Below, piece by piece: positions 17,711 to 28,266 of a DNA stretch of 64,000 nucleotides; the stretch's first letter is position 1; every line of letters starts with the position of its first letter. Below the pieces are notes generated by a model, which saw nothing but the letters and a program-made list of their open reading frames with translations, did not search any database and had not been told where the DNA came from. Origin of the DNA: Oscillospiraceae bacterium (GTDB lineage: Bacteria > Bacillota > Clostridia > Saccharofermentanales > Saccharofermentanaceae). Where the stretch lies: positions 186,001 to 250,000 of the forward strand of contig CACWXL010000002.1 of assembly GCA_902764825.1 (NCBI GenBank). Direction: 5' to 3'. Position numbers and translations under genes: made by a program.

Positions 17711-18457
17711 TTATAGTTCGGCAGCGGGCTCTGCCCTGCCTAATGTAACCGTTATATTATCCGTACTTTCTCCTTCGAGCGCCTGTGCAACCAATCTGTG
17801 GCAGATGCTTTCAGGTTTATTCCTTTCCTTTGTGCAGGCCTTAAACTGCTCGTCACTCATATATGAATAAAGTCCGTCCGAGCACAGAAAGACCAGATCA
17901 CCGTAACTTATATTATAACTGTAAATATCGGGATTAAGATACTGATTCTCCCCTACGACCTTAAAGAGCCTTGATCTTCCGGGATGGACCTTGGCCTCAT
18001 CTTCGGACAGGAGCCCGTTCTTAACGAGCTTGGCAGCCTCATTGTGATCTTCGGTAAGCTTGATCAGTTCAGAACCGTGAAGAAGATATCCTCTTGTGTC
18101 GCCCAAGTGTGCGATCGTAAGCTCCGTTCCCTTCATCAAAGCGACCGTAAGGGTCGTGCACATTCCCATGCGCTCCCTGTTTTCGAGACAATTATGAAGG
18201 ATAACTATATTCGCTCTGTTGAAAACGACCTTAAGGAACTGGGGAAGCTCATCTCTGCTGTCTATGAAAGCAAGGCTGTCCTTAAGAGTCCTCATGACAG
18301 TCTCAACTGCAAGCCTGCTTGCGATCTCACCGCAGGATTCGCCGCCTACGCCGTCAGCAACTGCCATGCAAAAGTAATTGCCTATCGTCTCGTAAGCAAA
18401 GCTGTCTTCATTGTTGTCCCTTACGGGACCCTTTTCGGACATTCCGTAAGCTAACAT
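17711..18457 (-). CDS. prpC: PP2C-family protein phosphatase (PrpC/Stp)
   Basis: Metal-dependent Ser/Thr phosphatase that reverses phosphorylation by the neighbouring PASTA kinase. 248 residues with the PP2C motifs DNNEDSF, VADGVGGE, LGDTRGYL, CSDGLYSY and DNITVTL. I start it at ATG 18457, which has AGAGG 7 nt upstream and overlaps the rlmN stop by 7 bp; the longer frame to 18496 would overlap rlmN by 46 bp. The gap to pknB is 9 nt. Confidence 0.93.
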   Translation of the reverse strand: MLAYGMSEKGPVRDNNEDSFAYETIGNYFCMAVADGVGGESCGEIASRLAVETVMRTLKDSLAFIDSRDELPQFLKVVFNRANIVILHNCLENRERMGMCTTLTVALMKGTELTIAHLGDTRGYLLHGSELIKLTEDHNEAAKLVKNGLLSEDEAKVHPGRSRLFKVVGENQYLNPDIYSYNISYGDLVFLCSDGLYSYMSDEQFKACTKERNKPESICHRLVAQALEGESTDNITVTLGRAEPAAEL

Positions 18458-19497
18458 CTTTCTGCCTCTATTGTTCCCCGTCGGAGCTGTCCGCATGCGG
18501 CCATAATGTCGCTGCCCATCTCCCGCCTGATAGTAGCATTTATACCACCGGATTCAAGTATATCCCTGAATTGCTTTACTTTTGCCGGAGATGACGACTG
18601 GAATATCGTCCCGGGCACCTTGTTCATGGCTATGAGATTTACGTGATAAAGCCCGCCCTTTAACAGCTTTACGAGTTCTTGGGCGCACTGCGGCGTATCG
18701 TTAATGCCGGCCATAAGGCTGTATTCAAATGTGACCCTTCTGTTGGTAGCCTTCGTATAGTCCCTGCACGCCTTCATGACCTGCTCTATTGAATAAGCCT
18801 TTGCAACAGGCATGAGCTTCTTTCTAAGATCGTCATTAGGCGCGTGAAGAGATACCGCGAGATTTACCTGGAGACCTTCTCTTGTGAATGCCTCTATCTT
18901 GGGAACGAGACCGCATGTAGATAAAGTGATGTGCCTTGCGCCTAAGTTCAATCCATTCGGATCATTGGCGAGCCTGATGAATCCCATTACGTTCTCATAG
19001 TTATCGAAAGGCTCTCCGATACCCATGATGACAACGTTGTGGACTCTCTCCCCAAGCTGCTTCTGGGTTACGGCTACCTGCGCGAGGAGTTCACCTGATG
19101 AAAGATTCCTTCCGAATTCGATCTTTGCCGAAGCGCAGAAAGCGCATCCCATGCGGCATCCTGCCTGAGATGAGATGCATACTGATATTCCGGTCTTATA
19201 TCTCATGGCAACTGTCTCAATGATGTTGCCGTCGTAGAGTTTATATACGAACTTCTCGGTGCCGTCGAGCTTGGACACAAGGTGTTCTTTCAGTTCGAAC
19301 CCTCCGAAGATAAAATCCTCTTCTAGCATCGCCCTGACATTCTTCGGCACATTGGTCATGTCATCTGTAGTGACAGCGCCTGAAGAAAGCCAGCCATAGA
19401 TCTGGGAAGCGCGGTACTTAGGCACACCGCGTGATTCACACCATGCGGTAAGATCTTCTAAAGTCAGGTCCAGACAGAACTTATCTTTCAAGATCAA
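18451..19497 (-). CDS. rlmN: 23S rRNA (A2503-C2)/tRNA (A37-C2) methyltransferase RlmN
   Basis: Radical SAM enzyme that methylates C2 of A2503 in 23S rRNA and A37 in some tRNAs. 348 residues with the cluster motif CRMGCAFC (Cys114, 118, 121), GIGEPFDNY, and a C-terminal CGQL holding the cysteine that forms the methyl-bearing intermediate. The start codon is TTG 19497, overlapping the rsmB stop as TTGA; a second TTG two codons on (19491) has better spacing from AAAGGA. Third gene in the fmt-rsmB-rlmN-prpC series. Confidence 0.94.
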   Translation of the reverse strand: MILKDKFCLDLTLEDLTAWCESRGVPKYRASQIYGWLSSGAVTTDDMTNVPKNVRAMLEEDFIFGGFELKEHLVSKLDGTEKFVYKLYDGNIIETVAMRYKTGISVCISSQAGCRMGCAFCASAKIEFGRNLSSGELLAQVAVTQKQLGERVHNVVIMGIGEPFDNYENVMGFIRLANDPNGLNLGARHITLSTCGLVPKIEAFTREGLQVNLAVSLHAPNDDLRKKLMPVAKAYSIEQVMKACRDYTKATNRRVTFEYSLMAGINDTPQCAQELVKLLKGGLYHVNLIAMNKVPGTIFQSSSPAKVKQFRDILESGGINATIRREMGSDIMAACGQLRRGTIEAERC

Positions 19498-20909
19498 TCT
19501 TCCTTTCTGTCTCTTTCCATGCGGCAGATAAAAAATCCCTCACACTTATCCTTATTCGGGAGAAGGGTTATCATGCCGTTAGCAACACTTTCTTCTCTTT
19601 CCTCATCCATATAGATCCCTTCAGGAAGATACTTGTCTATCGGAACGGTATGGAACTTTTTGTGTTCCGAAAGGAATGTCTCAACCTGATTCCGGTTCTC
19701 ATCGGAATTAAGCGTGCATGTGCAGTAAATGAGCGTTCCGCCGGGACGTACCATTTTCGCTGCATGCTCTAATATCTGATACTGCAAAGGAATGAGCTCA
19801 TCCAATTCATCGTACGTGAACTTATCCCTGATATCGGGCTTTCTGCCCAAAAGGCCCAGTCCGCTGCACGGGACATCACATAACACGATGTCATAAGATT
19901 TCTTGGAATCCTTATCGTCTTTGCTTATAGTTGATGCGTCCGCACAGATCGTCTCTATCGAAGTAAGTCCAAGCCTCTCACAGTTGTCCTGTATGAGCTT
20001 TAATCTTGACTCATTGATATCGACTGCATAGATATATAGGTCATCTCTGCACATCTGTGCCATATGCGTGGATTTGCCGCCCGGAGCAGCACAGCAGTCA
20101 AGGATCTTGTCTGCAACCCTTGGGTGGGCAACGTGGGATGCGAGCATGGCGCCCTGGCCCTGAACGAACATGCCGTACTTGTTGAAGCACTCCGAATTCT
20201 CAAGGCCGTTAAGTCCTGCCGTTATCTCAACGCAGTCGGGAATAAAGCTTCCCTTTACTGCCGTAATGCCTTCCTTCTTAAGCTCTTTTATGAGCGTATC
20301 CTGATCGACCTTATGCGCATCGAATCTGACAGTGAGATTGAGCGGCTCCAAAAAAGCCTTGCCGATCTCATATGCTTCCTGCTTGCCGTAATCCTTCTTA
20401 AGGATCCCGTATATCTCAGGCTTTAACGCAACCTTTATGCCGGGCTTGAACTGATCCAGATATCTCTTGGCTTCAGGGGCCTCAGCGAACTTTCGAAGAA
20501 CCGCATTGACATAGCCTGATGCCTTGGGATTGTACTTCTTTGTGATCTCGACAGAAGCATCGACTGCTGCATAAGCAGGAATGTTATTGCCAAACTGGAT
20601 CTGCCAGACTGCCATTCTTACAGCCGTCCTTACGACAGGATCCATGAGTTCCGTCTCTTCCTTTGTAATGTGCCTTATAAGGAAATCGATCGTGAAAGTA
20701 TATGTGAGAGTACCGTAGAGCATGGCTCTGGCAAAATCTATCTTCCTGCCTTCTGCGCTTGCGATCTTATCTGCCTTCTTGATCACGAGATTGGAATAAG
20801 CATCCTTCTCATAGACCCAGTAGAGCATGAGAAAGCATAACTCTCTCTCGTTGTCTTCGGCGATCAGCCTCTGCAGTTCCTTTTTCTTATACTTGATCTC
20901 GTCCGGCAT
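19494..20909 (-). CDS. rsmB: 16S rRNA (cytosine-967-C5)-methyltransferase RsmB
   Basis: 471 residues: an N-terminal NusB-like RNA-binding domain (about 1-150) and a C-terminal Rossmann methyltransferase. The SAM motif is CCAAPGGKSTHMAQ, and the catalytic cysteine motif is CDVPCSGLGLLGRKPDIR (PC). A further TCTLNSDEN segment fits the RsmB/NOL1 family. AGGAG lies 7 nt before ATG 20909, which is 4 nt after the fmt stop; the stop overlaps the rlmN start. Confidence 0.94.
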   Translation of the reverse strand: MPDEIKYKKKELQRLIAEDNERELCFLMLYWVYEKDAYSNLVIKKADKIASAEGRKIDFARAMLYGTLTYTFTIDFLIRHITKEETELMDPVVRTAVRMAVWQIQFGNNIPAYAAVDASVEITKKYNPKASGYVNAVLRKFAEAPEAKRYLDQFKPGIKVALKPEIYGILKKDYGKQEAYEIGKAFLEPLNLTVRFDAHKVDQDTLIKELKKEGITAVKGSFIPDCVEITAGLNGLENSECFNKYGMFVQGQGAMLASHVAHPRVADKILDCCAAPGGKSTHMAQMCRDDLYIYAVDINESRLKLIQDNCERLGLTSIETICADASTISKDDKDSKKSYDIVLCDVPCSGLGLLGRKPDIRDKFTYDELDELIPLQYQILEHAAKMVRPGGTLIYCTCTLNSDENRNQVETFLSEHKKFHTVPIDKYLPEGIYMDEEREESVANGMITLLPNKDKCEGFFICRMERDRKED

Positions 20910-20913
20910 GAGG

Positions 20914-21879
20914 TTACTCCTGCATTATCGGCTTTCCTGCAGTGAAATTATGTGCGCAGTCTCTTGCAGCCAGGCGCTTGCCGCCCGGTACCTGAAGTTC
21001 TTTAATCTTAAGAAAACCCTTGCCGCACTTGACGATGAGATTCTCGCCCTTGGCCTTGACGACAGTGCCGGGTTCGGAATCCTTAAATTCATCAGGGATC
21101 AGTGTCATGTCTTCTGCGACCTCTGAATCAAGGACTTTAAGCTTGTTCTCGCCCTTCATGACGAATGCACCGGGCCATGCGCTCAAAGCTCTGACCCTGT
21201 TATGGATATCTGCTGCATCCTGATCCCAGGTAAATTCGCCCTCTTCAGGTCTTATCGGAGGGCATGCCGTCGCAAGTGAATCGTCCTGTTTGGTCGTATC
21301 AAGCTCTCCTGCAATCCAGGAATCGATGACAGACGGGAGCTTTTCAGCACTTGCCAGCGCAAGCCTGTTCATGAGTGATTCGGTATGCTCATTGGGATCG
21401 ATCGCAACCTCGATCTTGTCTATGATGTCACCTGTGTCCATGCCTACATCCATCTTCATGAATGTAATGCCCGTTACCTTATCGCCTTCCAGGATAGCGC
21501 GCTGGACGGGTGCGGAACCTCTCCTTGCCGGAAGAAGACTTCCGTGGCAGTTGATGCAACCGTATTTGGGAAGATCCAGCACAGCCTTGGGAAGGATCTT
21601 TCCGTAAGCTGCAGTGACGATAAGATCCGGATCAAAGCAGGAGATCTTTTCGAGCGCTTCGTCAGATCTCAAAGTATCGGGCTGATATACCTCGATCCCG
21701 TTTTCCAATGCCGTAACCTTTACCGGAGGTGCCGTAAGGATGTGCTTTCTTCCAACCGGCTTATCGGGCTGGCAGAGAACTGCGGTGACGTTAAAGCCGC
21801 CGTCTATAAGAGCCTTGAGATTCGTCTGCGCGAATTCAGGCGTTCCCATGAATACTATCTTAAGATCACGCCTGTCCAT
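20914..21879 (-). CDS. fmt: Methionyl-tRNA formyltransferase
   Basis: Formylates initiator Met-tRNA using 10-formyl-tetrahydrofolate. About 321 residues with IVFMGTPEFAQ at the N-terminus, the catalytic INCHGSLLPARRGSAPVQ stretch (Asn, His) and the MDVGMDTGDI segment with the catalytic Asp. A C-terminal tRNA-binding domain begins near HNRVRALSAWPGAF. The start is ATG 21879, with GAGG 9 nt upstream and just after the def stop; the longer frame to 21924 would overlap def by 41 bp. Confidence 0.95.
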   Translation of the reverse strand: MDRRDLKIVFMGTPEFAQTNLKALIDGGFNVTAVLCQPDKPVGRKHILTAPPVKVTALENGIEVYQPDTLRSDEALEKISCFDPDLIVTAAYGKILPKAVLDLPKYGCINCHGSLLPARRGSAPVQRAILEGDKVTGITFMKMDVGMDTGDIIDKIEVAIDPNEHTESLMNRLALASAEKLPSVIDSWIAGELDTTKQDDSLATACPPIRPEEGEFTWDQDAADIHNRVRALSAWPGAFVMKGENKLKVLDSEVAEDMTLIPDEFKDSEPGTVVKAKGENLIVKCGKGFLKIKELQVPGGKRLAARDCAHNFTAGKPIMQE

Positions 21880-21883
21880 CTTA

Positions 21884-22366
21884 TCAGTCCTCAACGTCTG
21901 ACGTGTTATAGATCTTTCCGTCAACAGATTTATCTATAAAGAGAACGCCGTTCAGGTGGTCGTTCTCATGGCAGATACATCTTGCGAGAAGACCATCAGC
22001 TTCCAATTCAAATTCGTTGCCGTTGCGGTCCGTAGCCTTGACCTTGATATGTGAAGGTCTCTCGACTTCACATGTCTTGCCCGGAACAGAAAGGCAGCCT
22101 TCGTTATCTGTCTGTGAGCCAGATGCTTCAAGGATCTCGGGATTGATGAACTCGATAAGTCCGTGCTCATCTCCGACATCCACAATGAATACTCTTCTTA
22201 ATACACCGACCTGAGGAGCGGCAATGCCGATTCCCCTTCCGCCGTAATACATGGTGTCAGCCATATCATCCAGGAGCTTGATGATCCTGGGTGTGATCTC
22301 GTCAACAGGTCTGCTCGTCTTACGGAGCAGCGGGTCACCTTCGAGCACTAAATTTCTTAAAGCCAT
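21884..22366 (-). CDS. def: Peptide deformylase
   Basis: Removes the formyl group from nascent protein N-termini. 160 residues with the three family motifs: GIGIAAPQVG, EGCLSVPG (metal Cys) and HENDHLNG (the HExxH metal site). It is the first gene of the long translation-and-kinase operon, followed by fmt. GGAGG is 7 nt before ATG 22366 and a promoter lies at 22400-22427. Confidence 0.96.
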   Translation of the reverse strand: MALRNLVLEGDPLLRKTSRPVDEITPRIIKLLDDMADTMYYGGRGIGIAAPQVGVLRRVFIVDVGDEHGLIEFINPEILEASGSQTDNEGCLSVPGKTCEVERPSHIKVKATDRNGNEFELEADGLLARCICHENDHLNGVLFIDKSVDGKIYNTSDVED

Positions 22367-22399
22367 CTTGTGGCCTCCAATCCATAATTTTCCTCATAT

Positions 22400-22427
22400 A
22401 TTATAAATTATTATATATGACAAACAA
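22400..22427 (-). promoter_or_regulatory. Promoter of the def-fmt operon
   Basis: Minus-strand -35 TTGTTT (22422-22427), 16-nt spacer, -10 TATAAT (22400-22405). It overlaps the end of the ahcY terminator stem by three bases. A second TATAAT lies a few bases upstream. Confidence 0.6.
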
Positions 22428-22453
22428 GTGCCGAAGATTTACTCCGGCACTTG
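22425..22453 (-). terminator. Terminator after ahcY
   Basis: A 9-bp perfect stem, CAAGTGCCG with CGGCACTTG (22425-22433 and 22445-22453), around an 11-nt loop. The following U-tract is short on the minus strand (TTTGT). The same hairpin read on the plus strand is followed by TTTTT. Confidence 0.65.
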
Positions 22454-22483
22454 CTGTTTTTAGTCTAAATTGTCTATTAAATA

Positions 22484-23743
22484 TCAGAGATCCCAGGAAC
22501 TGATATACTTCTTCTGCTCTTCGGTGAGCTCGTCGATCTTTATGCCCTTGGTCTTAAGAAGGATCTCAGCTACCCTGTTATCGATGACTTCAGGTGTCTG
22601 ATATACGTCGATCGGAAGTCTTTCAGGGTTATTTGCGATATACATTGCGGACTGCGCCTGCAGAGCAAAGCTCATGTCCATGATCTCAACGGGATGTCCG
22701 TCGCCGGAAGCAAGATTTACGAGCCTTCCCTCTGCAATTACACATACGGTATTGCCGTTCTTGAGCTTGTATCCGATGATGTTATTTCGAAGTTCAGCGC
22801 TCTCAACACAGATGTCCTTCAATTCAGCTACGCTTACTTCGCAGTCGAAATGGCCGGCATTACAGCATACCGCGCCGTCCTTCATGGCTTCGAAATGCCT
22901 TCCGACGATTACGTCCTTGCAGCCTGTTACGGTAACGAAGAAATCTCCGAGAGGAGCTGCCTCGTCCATGGTCATGACCTGATATCCTTCCATGATCGCT
23001 TCGCAAGCCTTGACAGGATCGATCTCCGTAACGATTACCTTTGCGCCTAACCCCTTGGCCCTCATGGCAACGCCTCTGCCGCACATGCCGTAACCAGCTA
23101 CTACTACGGTCTTTCCGGCAACGACAAGGTTTGTAGTAGCCATAATGGCAGTCCAAACAGATTGGCCTGTTCCGAACCTGTTATCGAAAAGATGCTTGCA
23201 GCGGGCATCATTTACGGCAACTACAGGATAAAGGAGCTTGCCTTCGCCCTTAAGGATCTCAAGTCTGTGAACGCCCGTTGTAGTCTCTTCACAGCCGCCC
23301 TTTACCTTAAGTGCCATATCCTTTAATTCGGAGTGAAGGAGCAGAGCAAAATCGCCGCCGTCATCGATTACGATGTCCGGCTCAAAGCTCAAAGCCTTCT
23401 TAAGTCTTCCCCAGTATTCAGCCTCGCCGTCACCATGCACAGCATAAACATTCATTATGTCCATGGAAGCAAGAGCAGCTGCTACGTCGTCCTGAGTGGA
23501 CAAGGGATTACAGCCTGTAAGAGCGACTTCGGCGCCGCCTCTTGCAAGAGCCCTTGCAAGGCATGCAGTCTTAGCTTCAACGTGGACGGAAACTGATATC
23601 TTCATGCCCTTGAAAGGCTGCTTCTCGATAAGTTCAGCCTCAATGGCTCTCAATACCGGCATATTGCGGTATGCCCATTCGATCTTTTCGATTCCTGTGG
23701 GAGCCAGATTGATATCTCTTACTTCATAATTGAATTTACCCAT
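22484..23743 (-). CDS. ahcY: Adenosylhomocysteinase family enzyme
   Basis: NAD-dependent hydrolase that splits S-adenosylhomocysteine, or in some organisms S-inosylhomocysteine, into homocysteine and the nucleoside. 419 residues, the shorter bacterial/archaeal form. It shows GCNPLSTQDDVAAAL, CEETTTGVHRLEIL, the DNRFGTGQS stretch and the NAD loop VAGYGMCGRG (216-225); the C-terminus lacks the usual KPDHYRY-type end and finishes ISSWDL. It is 12 nt downstream of punA, whose Asn242 indicates 6-oxopurine nucleosides. An inosyl substrate is therefore a reasonable alternative. AGAGGAG precedes ATG 23743. Confidence 0.88.
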   Translation of the reverse strand: MGKFNYEVRDINLAPTGIEKIEWAYRNMPVLRAIEAELIEKQPFKGMKISVSVHVEAKTACLARALARGGAEVALTGCNPLSTQDDVAAALASMDIMNVYAVHGDGEAEYWGRLKKALSFEPDIVIDDGGDFALLLHSELKDMALKVKGGCEETTTGVHRLEILKGEGKLLYPVVAVNDARCKHLFDNRFGTGQSVWTAIMATTNLVVAGKTVVVAGYGMCGRGVAMRAKGLGAKVIVTEIDPVKACEAIMEGYQVMTMDEAAPLGDFFVTVTGCKDVIVGRHFEAMKDGAVCCNAGHFDCEVSVAELKDICVESAELRNNIIGYKLKNGNTVCVIAEGRLVNLASGDGHPVEIMDMSFALQAQSAMYIANNPERLPIDVYQTPEVIDNRVAEILLKTKGIKIDELTEEQKKYISSWDL

Positions 23744-23755
23744 ATAAAACTCCTC

Positions 23756-24601
23756 TCAAACTTTGATCCTGTTCACAAATTCTTTTACAAGCGCGCAGCT
23801 GTTCTCTGATGCCAAAGCCGCATTATCAAGGACTTCCTTCTCCGACAGCGGGTTTCCGGAAATTCCTGCAGCCATATTGGTTATGCATGACATTGCGGCA
23901 ACTCTTATGCCCATGTGAGAAGCCGCGATTGCTTCAGGCACGGTAGACATACCGACACAGTCGGCGCCCATGATGCGGAGCGCCCTGATCTCTGCAGGAG
24001 TCTCATACTGCGGGCCCTTGGTATAAGCATAAACACCGCGGCTTATCCTGATATTCAGATCTCTTGCGCTGTTAACAAGCGTGTCCGTAAGTTCAGGATC
24101 GTAAACATGGCACTGGTCGGGAAACCTCGTGCCGAATTCTTCAATGTTGGGGCCTCTTAAGACAGGCTCTGCATTAAAGGAAAGATGGTCAGTTATAGCC
24201 ACCAATTCGGGCACTTTCATCTCGAGATTGATGCCGCCTGATGCATTGGTCAGAAGGAGCACTTTTACGCCCAGTCTGCCCATTACCCTTACATAGAAAG
24301 TAACCGTCTCCATGGGATAGCCCTCGTAATAATGGAACCTGCCGTTCATCATGAAAACAGGCTTTCCCGAGAGGTTACCGGCAATAAGGGAACCCTTATG
24401 GCCGGGAGCTGTCGATACCGGGAATCCGGGAATGTCCTTATAGGGGATCTCTATGGCGTCCTCAGCCATCTCAGAGAGCGGACCTAAACCCGAACCCAAT
24501 ACGATACAGACAGCGGGTAATGATCGTTCCGACAAAACGCTCCTGATATGATCAGCAGCGCCGTCTACGCGTTTAATAAATTCTTTAGTATCTGTAATCA
24601 T
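23756..24601 (-). CDS. punA: Purine nucleoside phosphorylase (inosine/guanosine type)
   Basis: Phosphorolysis of purine nucleosides to base and (deoxy)ribose-1-phosphate. 281 residues of the trimeric PNP family: VLGSGLGPL (phosphate loop), PGHKG, GRFHYYEGY, TNASGGIN, then GPQYETPAEIRALR with Glu200 and SCITNMAAGI with Asn242. That Glu-Asn pair is the 6-oxopurine (inosine, guanosine) specificity set. It forms an operon with ahcY. No Shine-Dalgarno is visible before ATG 24601, and the -10 TATAAT ends only 7 nt upstream, so the mRNA may be leaderless. Confidence 0.92.
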   Translation of the reverse strand: MITDTKEFIKRVDGAADHIRSVLSERSLPAVCIVLGSGLGPLSEMAEDAIEIPYKDIPGFPVSTAPGHKGSLIAGNLSGKPVFMMNGRFHYYEGYPMETVTFYVRVMGRLGVKVLLLTNASGGINLEMKVPELVAITDHLSFNAEPVLRGPNIEEFGTRFPDQCHVYDPELTDTLVNSARDLNIRISRGVYAYTKGPQYETPAEIRALRIMGADCVGMSTVPEAIAASHMGIRVAAMSCITNMAAGISGNPLSEKEVLDNAALASENSCALVKEFVNRIKV

Positions 24602-24608
24602 AAAAACA

Positions 24609-24614
24609 ATTATA
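24609..24614 (-). promoter_or_regulatory. Candidate -10 element directly before punA
   Basis: TATAAT on the minus strand, 7 nt before the ATG at 24601. The -35 region 17 nt upstream (TAGCAA) is weak. With normal -10 to start-site spacing, transcription would begin at or next to the ATG. Confidence 0.45.
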
Positions 24615-24651
24615 TATATTCTCTTCCGTTCTTGCTATCCGAGAACGGGAC

Positions 24652-24681
24652 AAAAAAATAAGAGGCTGCATCCGCAGCCTC
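24652..24681 (-). terminator. Rho-independent terminator after secA
   Basis: GAGGCTGC pairs with GCAGCCTC (24674-24681 with 24662-24669) around a short loop, followed on the minus strand by TTATTTTTTTG. It separates secA from punA-ahcY. Confidence 0.88.
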
Positions 24682-24701
24682 CTAAGATCTTTTTCCTGTA
24701 A

Positions 24702-27497
<2,796 letters not shown>

Positions 27498-27512
27498 TTT
27501 GTCCGTTACCTT

Positions 27513-27938
27513 TTATTGTTTTTGTTCGTTATTTTCTCCGGAAGCTTCCTTGAGTCTTTCGAGTGCCGTCCTGTATCCGCCTTCGGGATTTACATAGCAG
27601 TTCTTTACTCTGGAAATGGTCGTGGAGCTGACCTTTGTGGAAGATCTCGCTTTCCCGCGAACTCTGCCGGTTGATTTCTTGTTTGAATCCGCCTTGTCGG
27701 AAGAGGGCTCATCCTTGGGTGAGAGCTCCTTGATTATCTCTTCGTAGCTCTTGCCCTGTTCGATCCGTCTTACGATCTGCCAACGATGAAGAAATGAATG
27801 CAGCTCATTTATCGAGCAGAGATCCACAAAGAACTTATGCATCTCTGTGCTGTTCCTCATAGTCAGCATGGCGTTATACAGATCCGTTAATTCCTCTAAC
27901 TCGCTCTCTGTAAAATGATCATCACTTATGCTGTCCAT
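27513..27938 (-). CDS. yerC: YerC/TrpR-like regulator with inserted HTH loop
   Basis: 141-residue DNA-binding protein of the TrpR/YerC superfamily, all helical, probably dimeric. The N-terminal part (to about residue 60; DLCSINELHSFLHRWQIVRRI) and the GKSYEEII helix match YerC, and the recognition helix is SSTTISRVKNCY (104-115). Between these two halves of the helix-turn-helix, where YerC normally has a short turn, lie about 30 Ser/Lys/Arg-rich residues (73-102). The frame is clean, so this is an insertion, not a frameshift. AGGTGA is 4 nt before ATG 27938. It is cotranscribed with secA. The regulated gene and ligand are unknown. Confidence 0.82.
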   Translation of the reverse strand: MDSISDDHFTESELEELTDLYNAMLTMRNSTEMHKFFVDLCSINELHSFLHRWQIVRRIEQGKSYEEIIKELSPKDEPSSDKADSNKKSTGRVRGKARSSTKVSSTTISRVKNCYVNPEGGYRTALERLKEASGENNEQKQ

Positions 27939-27959
27939 CTTGTCACCTATTACCCGTTA

Positions 27960-28193
27960 TCACGATACGACTCTAAGCAGATAATCCCAGATCGGCTTAG
28001 CATATCCCATATATACTGCGGCAAATATAACCGTAGCAGCAAGCATTAAAAGAATGCCCACGAGCAATCTGGAGAAAATAAGATTGGTCTTGGCCTTCCT
28101 GAGGGAATCCCCTATGGAAAGCGAAGCAGTCCTGTCCGTAGTGATCTTCGAATTTGCAAGACTCGGACGTCTAACACTGTTATTATGTCTCAA
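27960..28193 (-). CDS. Small single-pass membrane protein
   Basis: 77 residues: a basic, Ser-rich N-terminal cytoplasmic part of about 45 residues, one membrane helix (LLVGILLMLAATVIFAAVYM) and a short tail. No family recognised. The start is TTG 28193, set by GGAGG at 28202-28206 with an 8-nt spacer; the frame runs further upstream to a TTG at 28217 without a ribosome site. It is first in the transcript with yerC and secA, 21 nt ahead of yerC, so a role at the membrane near secretion is conceivable but unsupported. Confidence 0.7.
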   Translation of the reverse strand: MRHNNSVRRPSLANSKITTDRTASLSIGDSLRKAKTNLIFSRLLVGILLMLAATVIFAAVYMGYAKPIWDYLLRVVS

Positions 28194-28220
28194 TTTGTTT
28201 ACCTCCAAACATACCAATAC

Positions 28221-28249
28221 ATAATAACAAATTATTTATTTTAAGACAA
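28221..28249 (-). promoter_or_regulatory. Promoter of small membrane protein-yerC-secA
   Basis: Minus-strand -35 TTGTCT (28244-28249), 17-nt spacer, -10 TATTAT (28221-28226), ahead of the TTG-started small gene. It lies after the last TadE-type gene. Confidence 0.65.
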
Positions 28250-28266
28250 TAAAGAGGGACGGCCCG

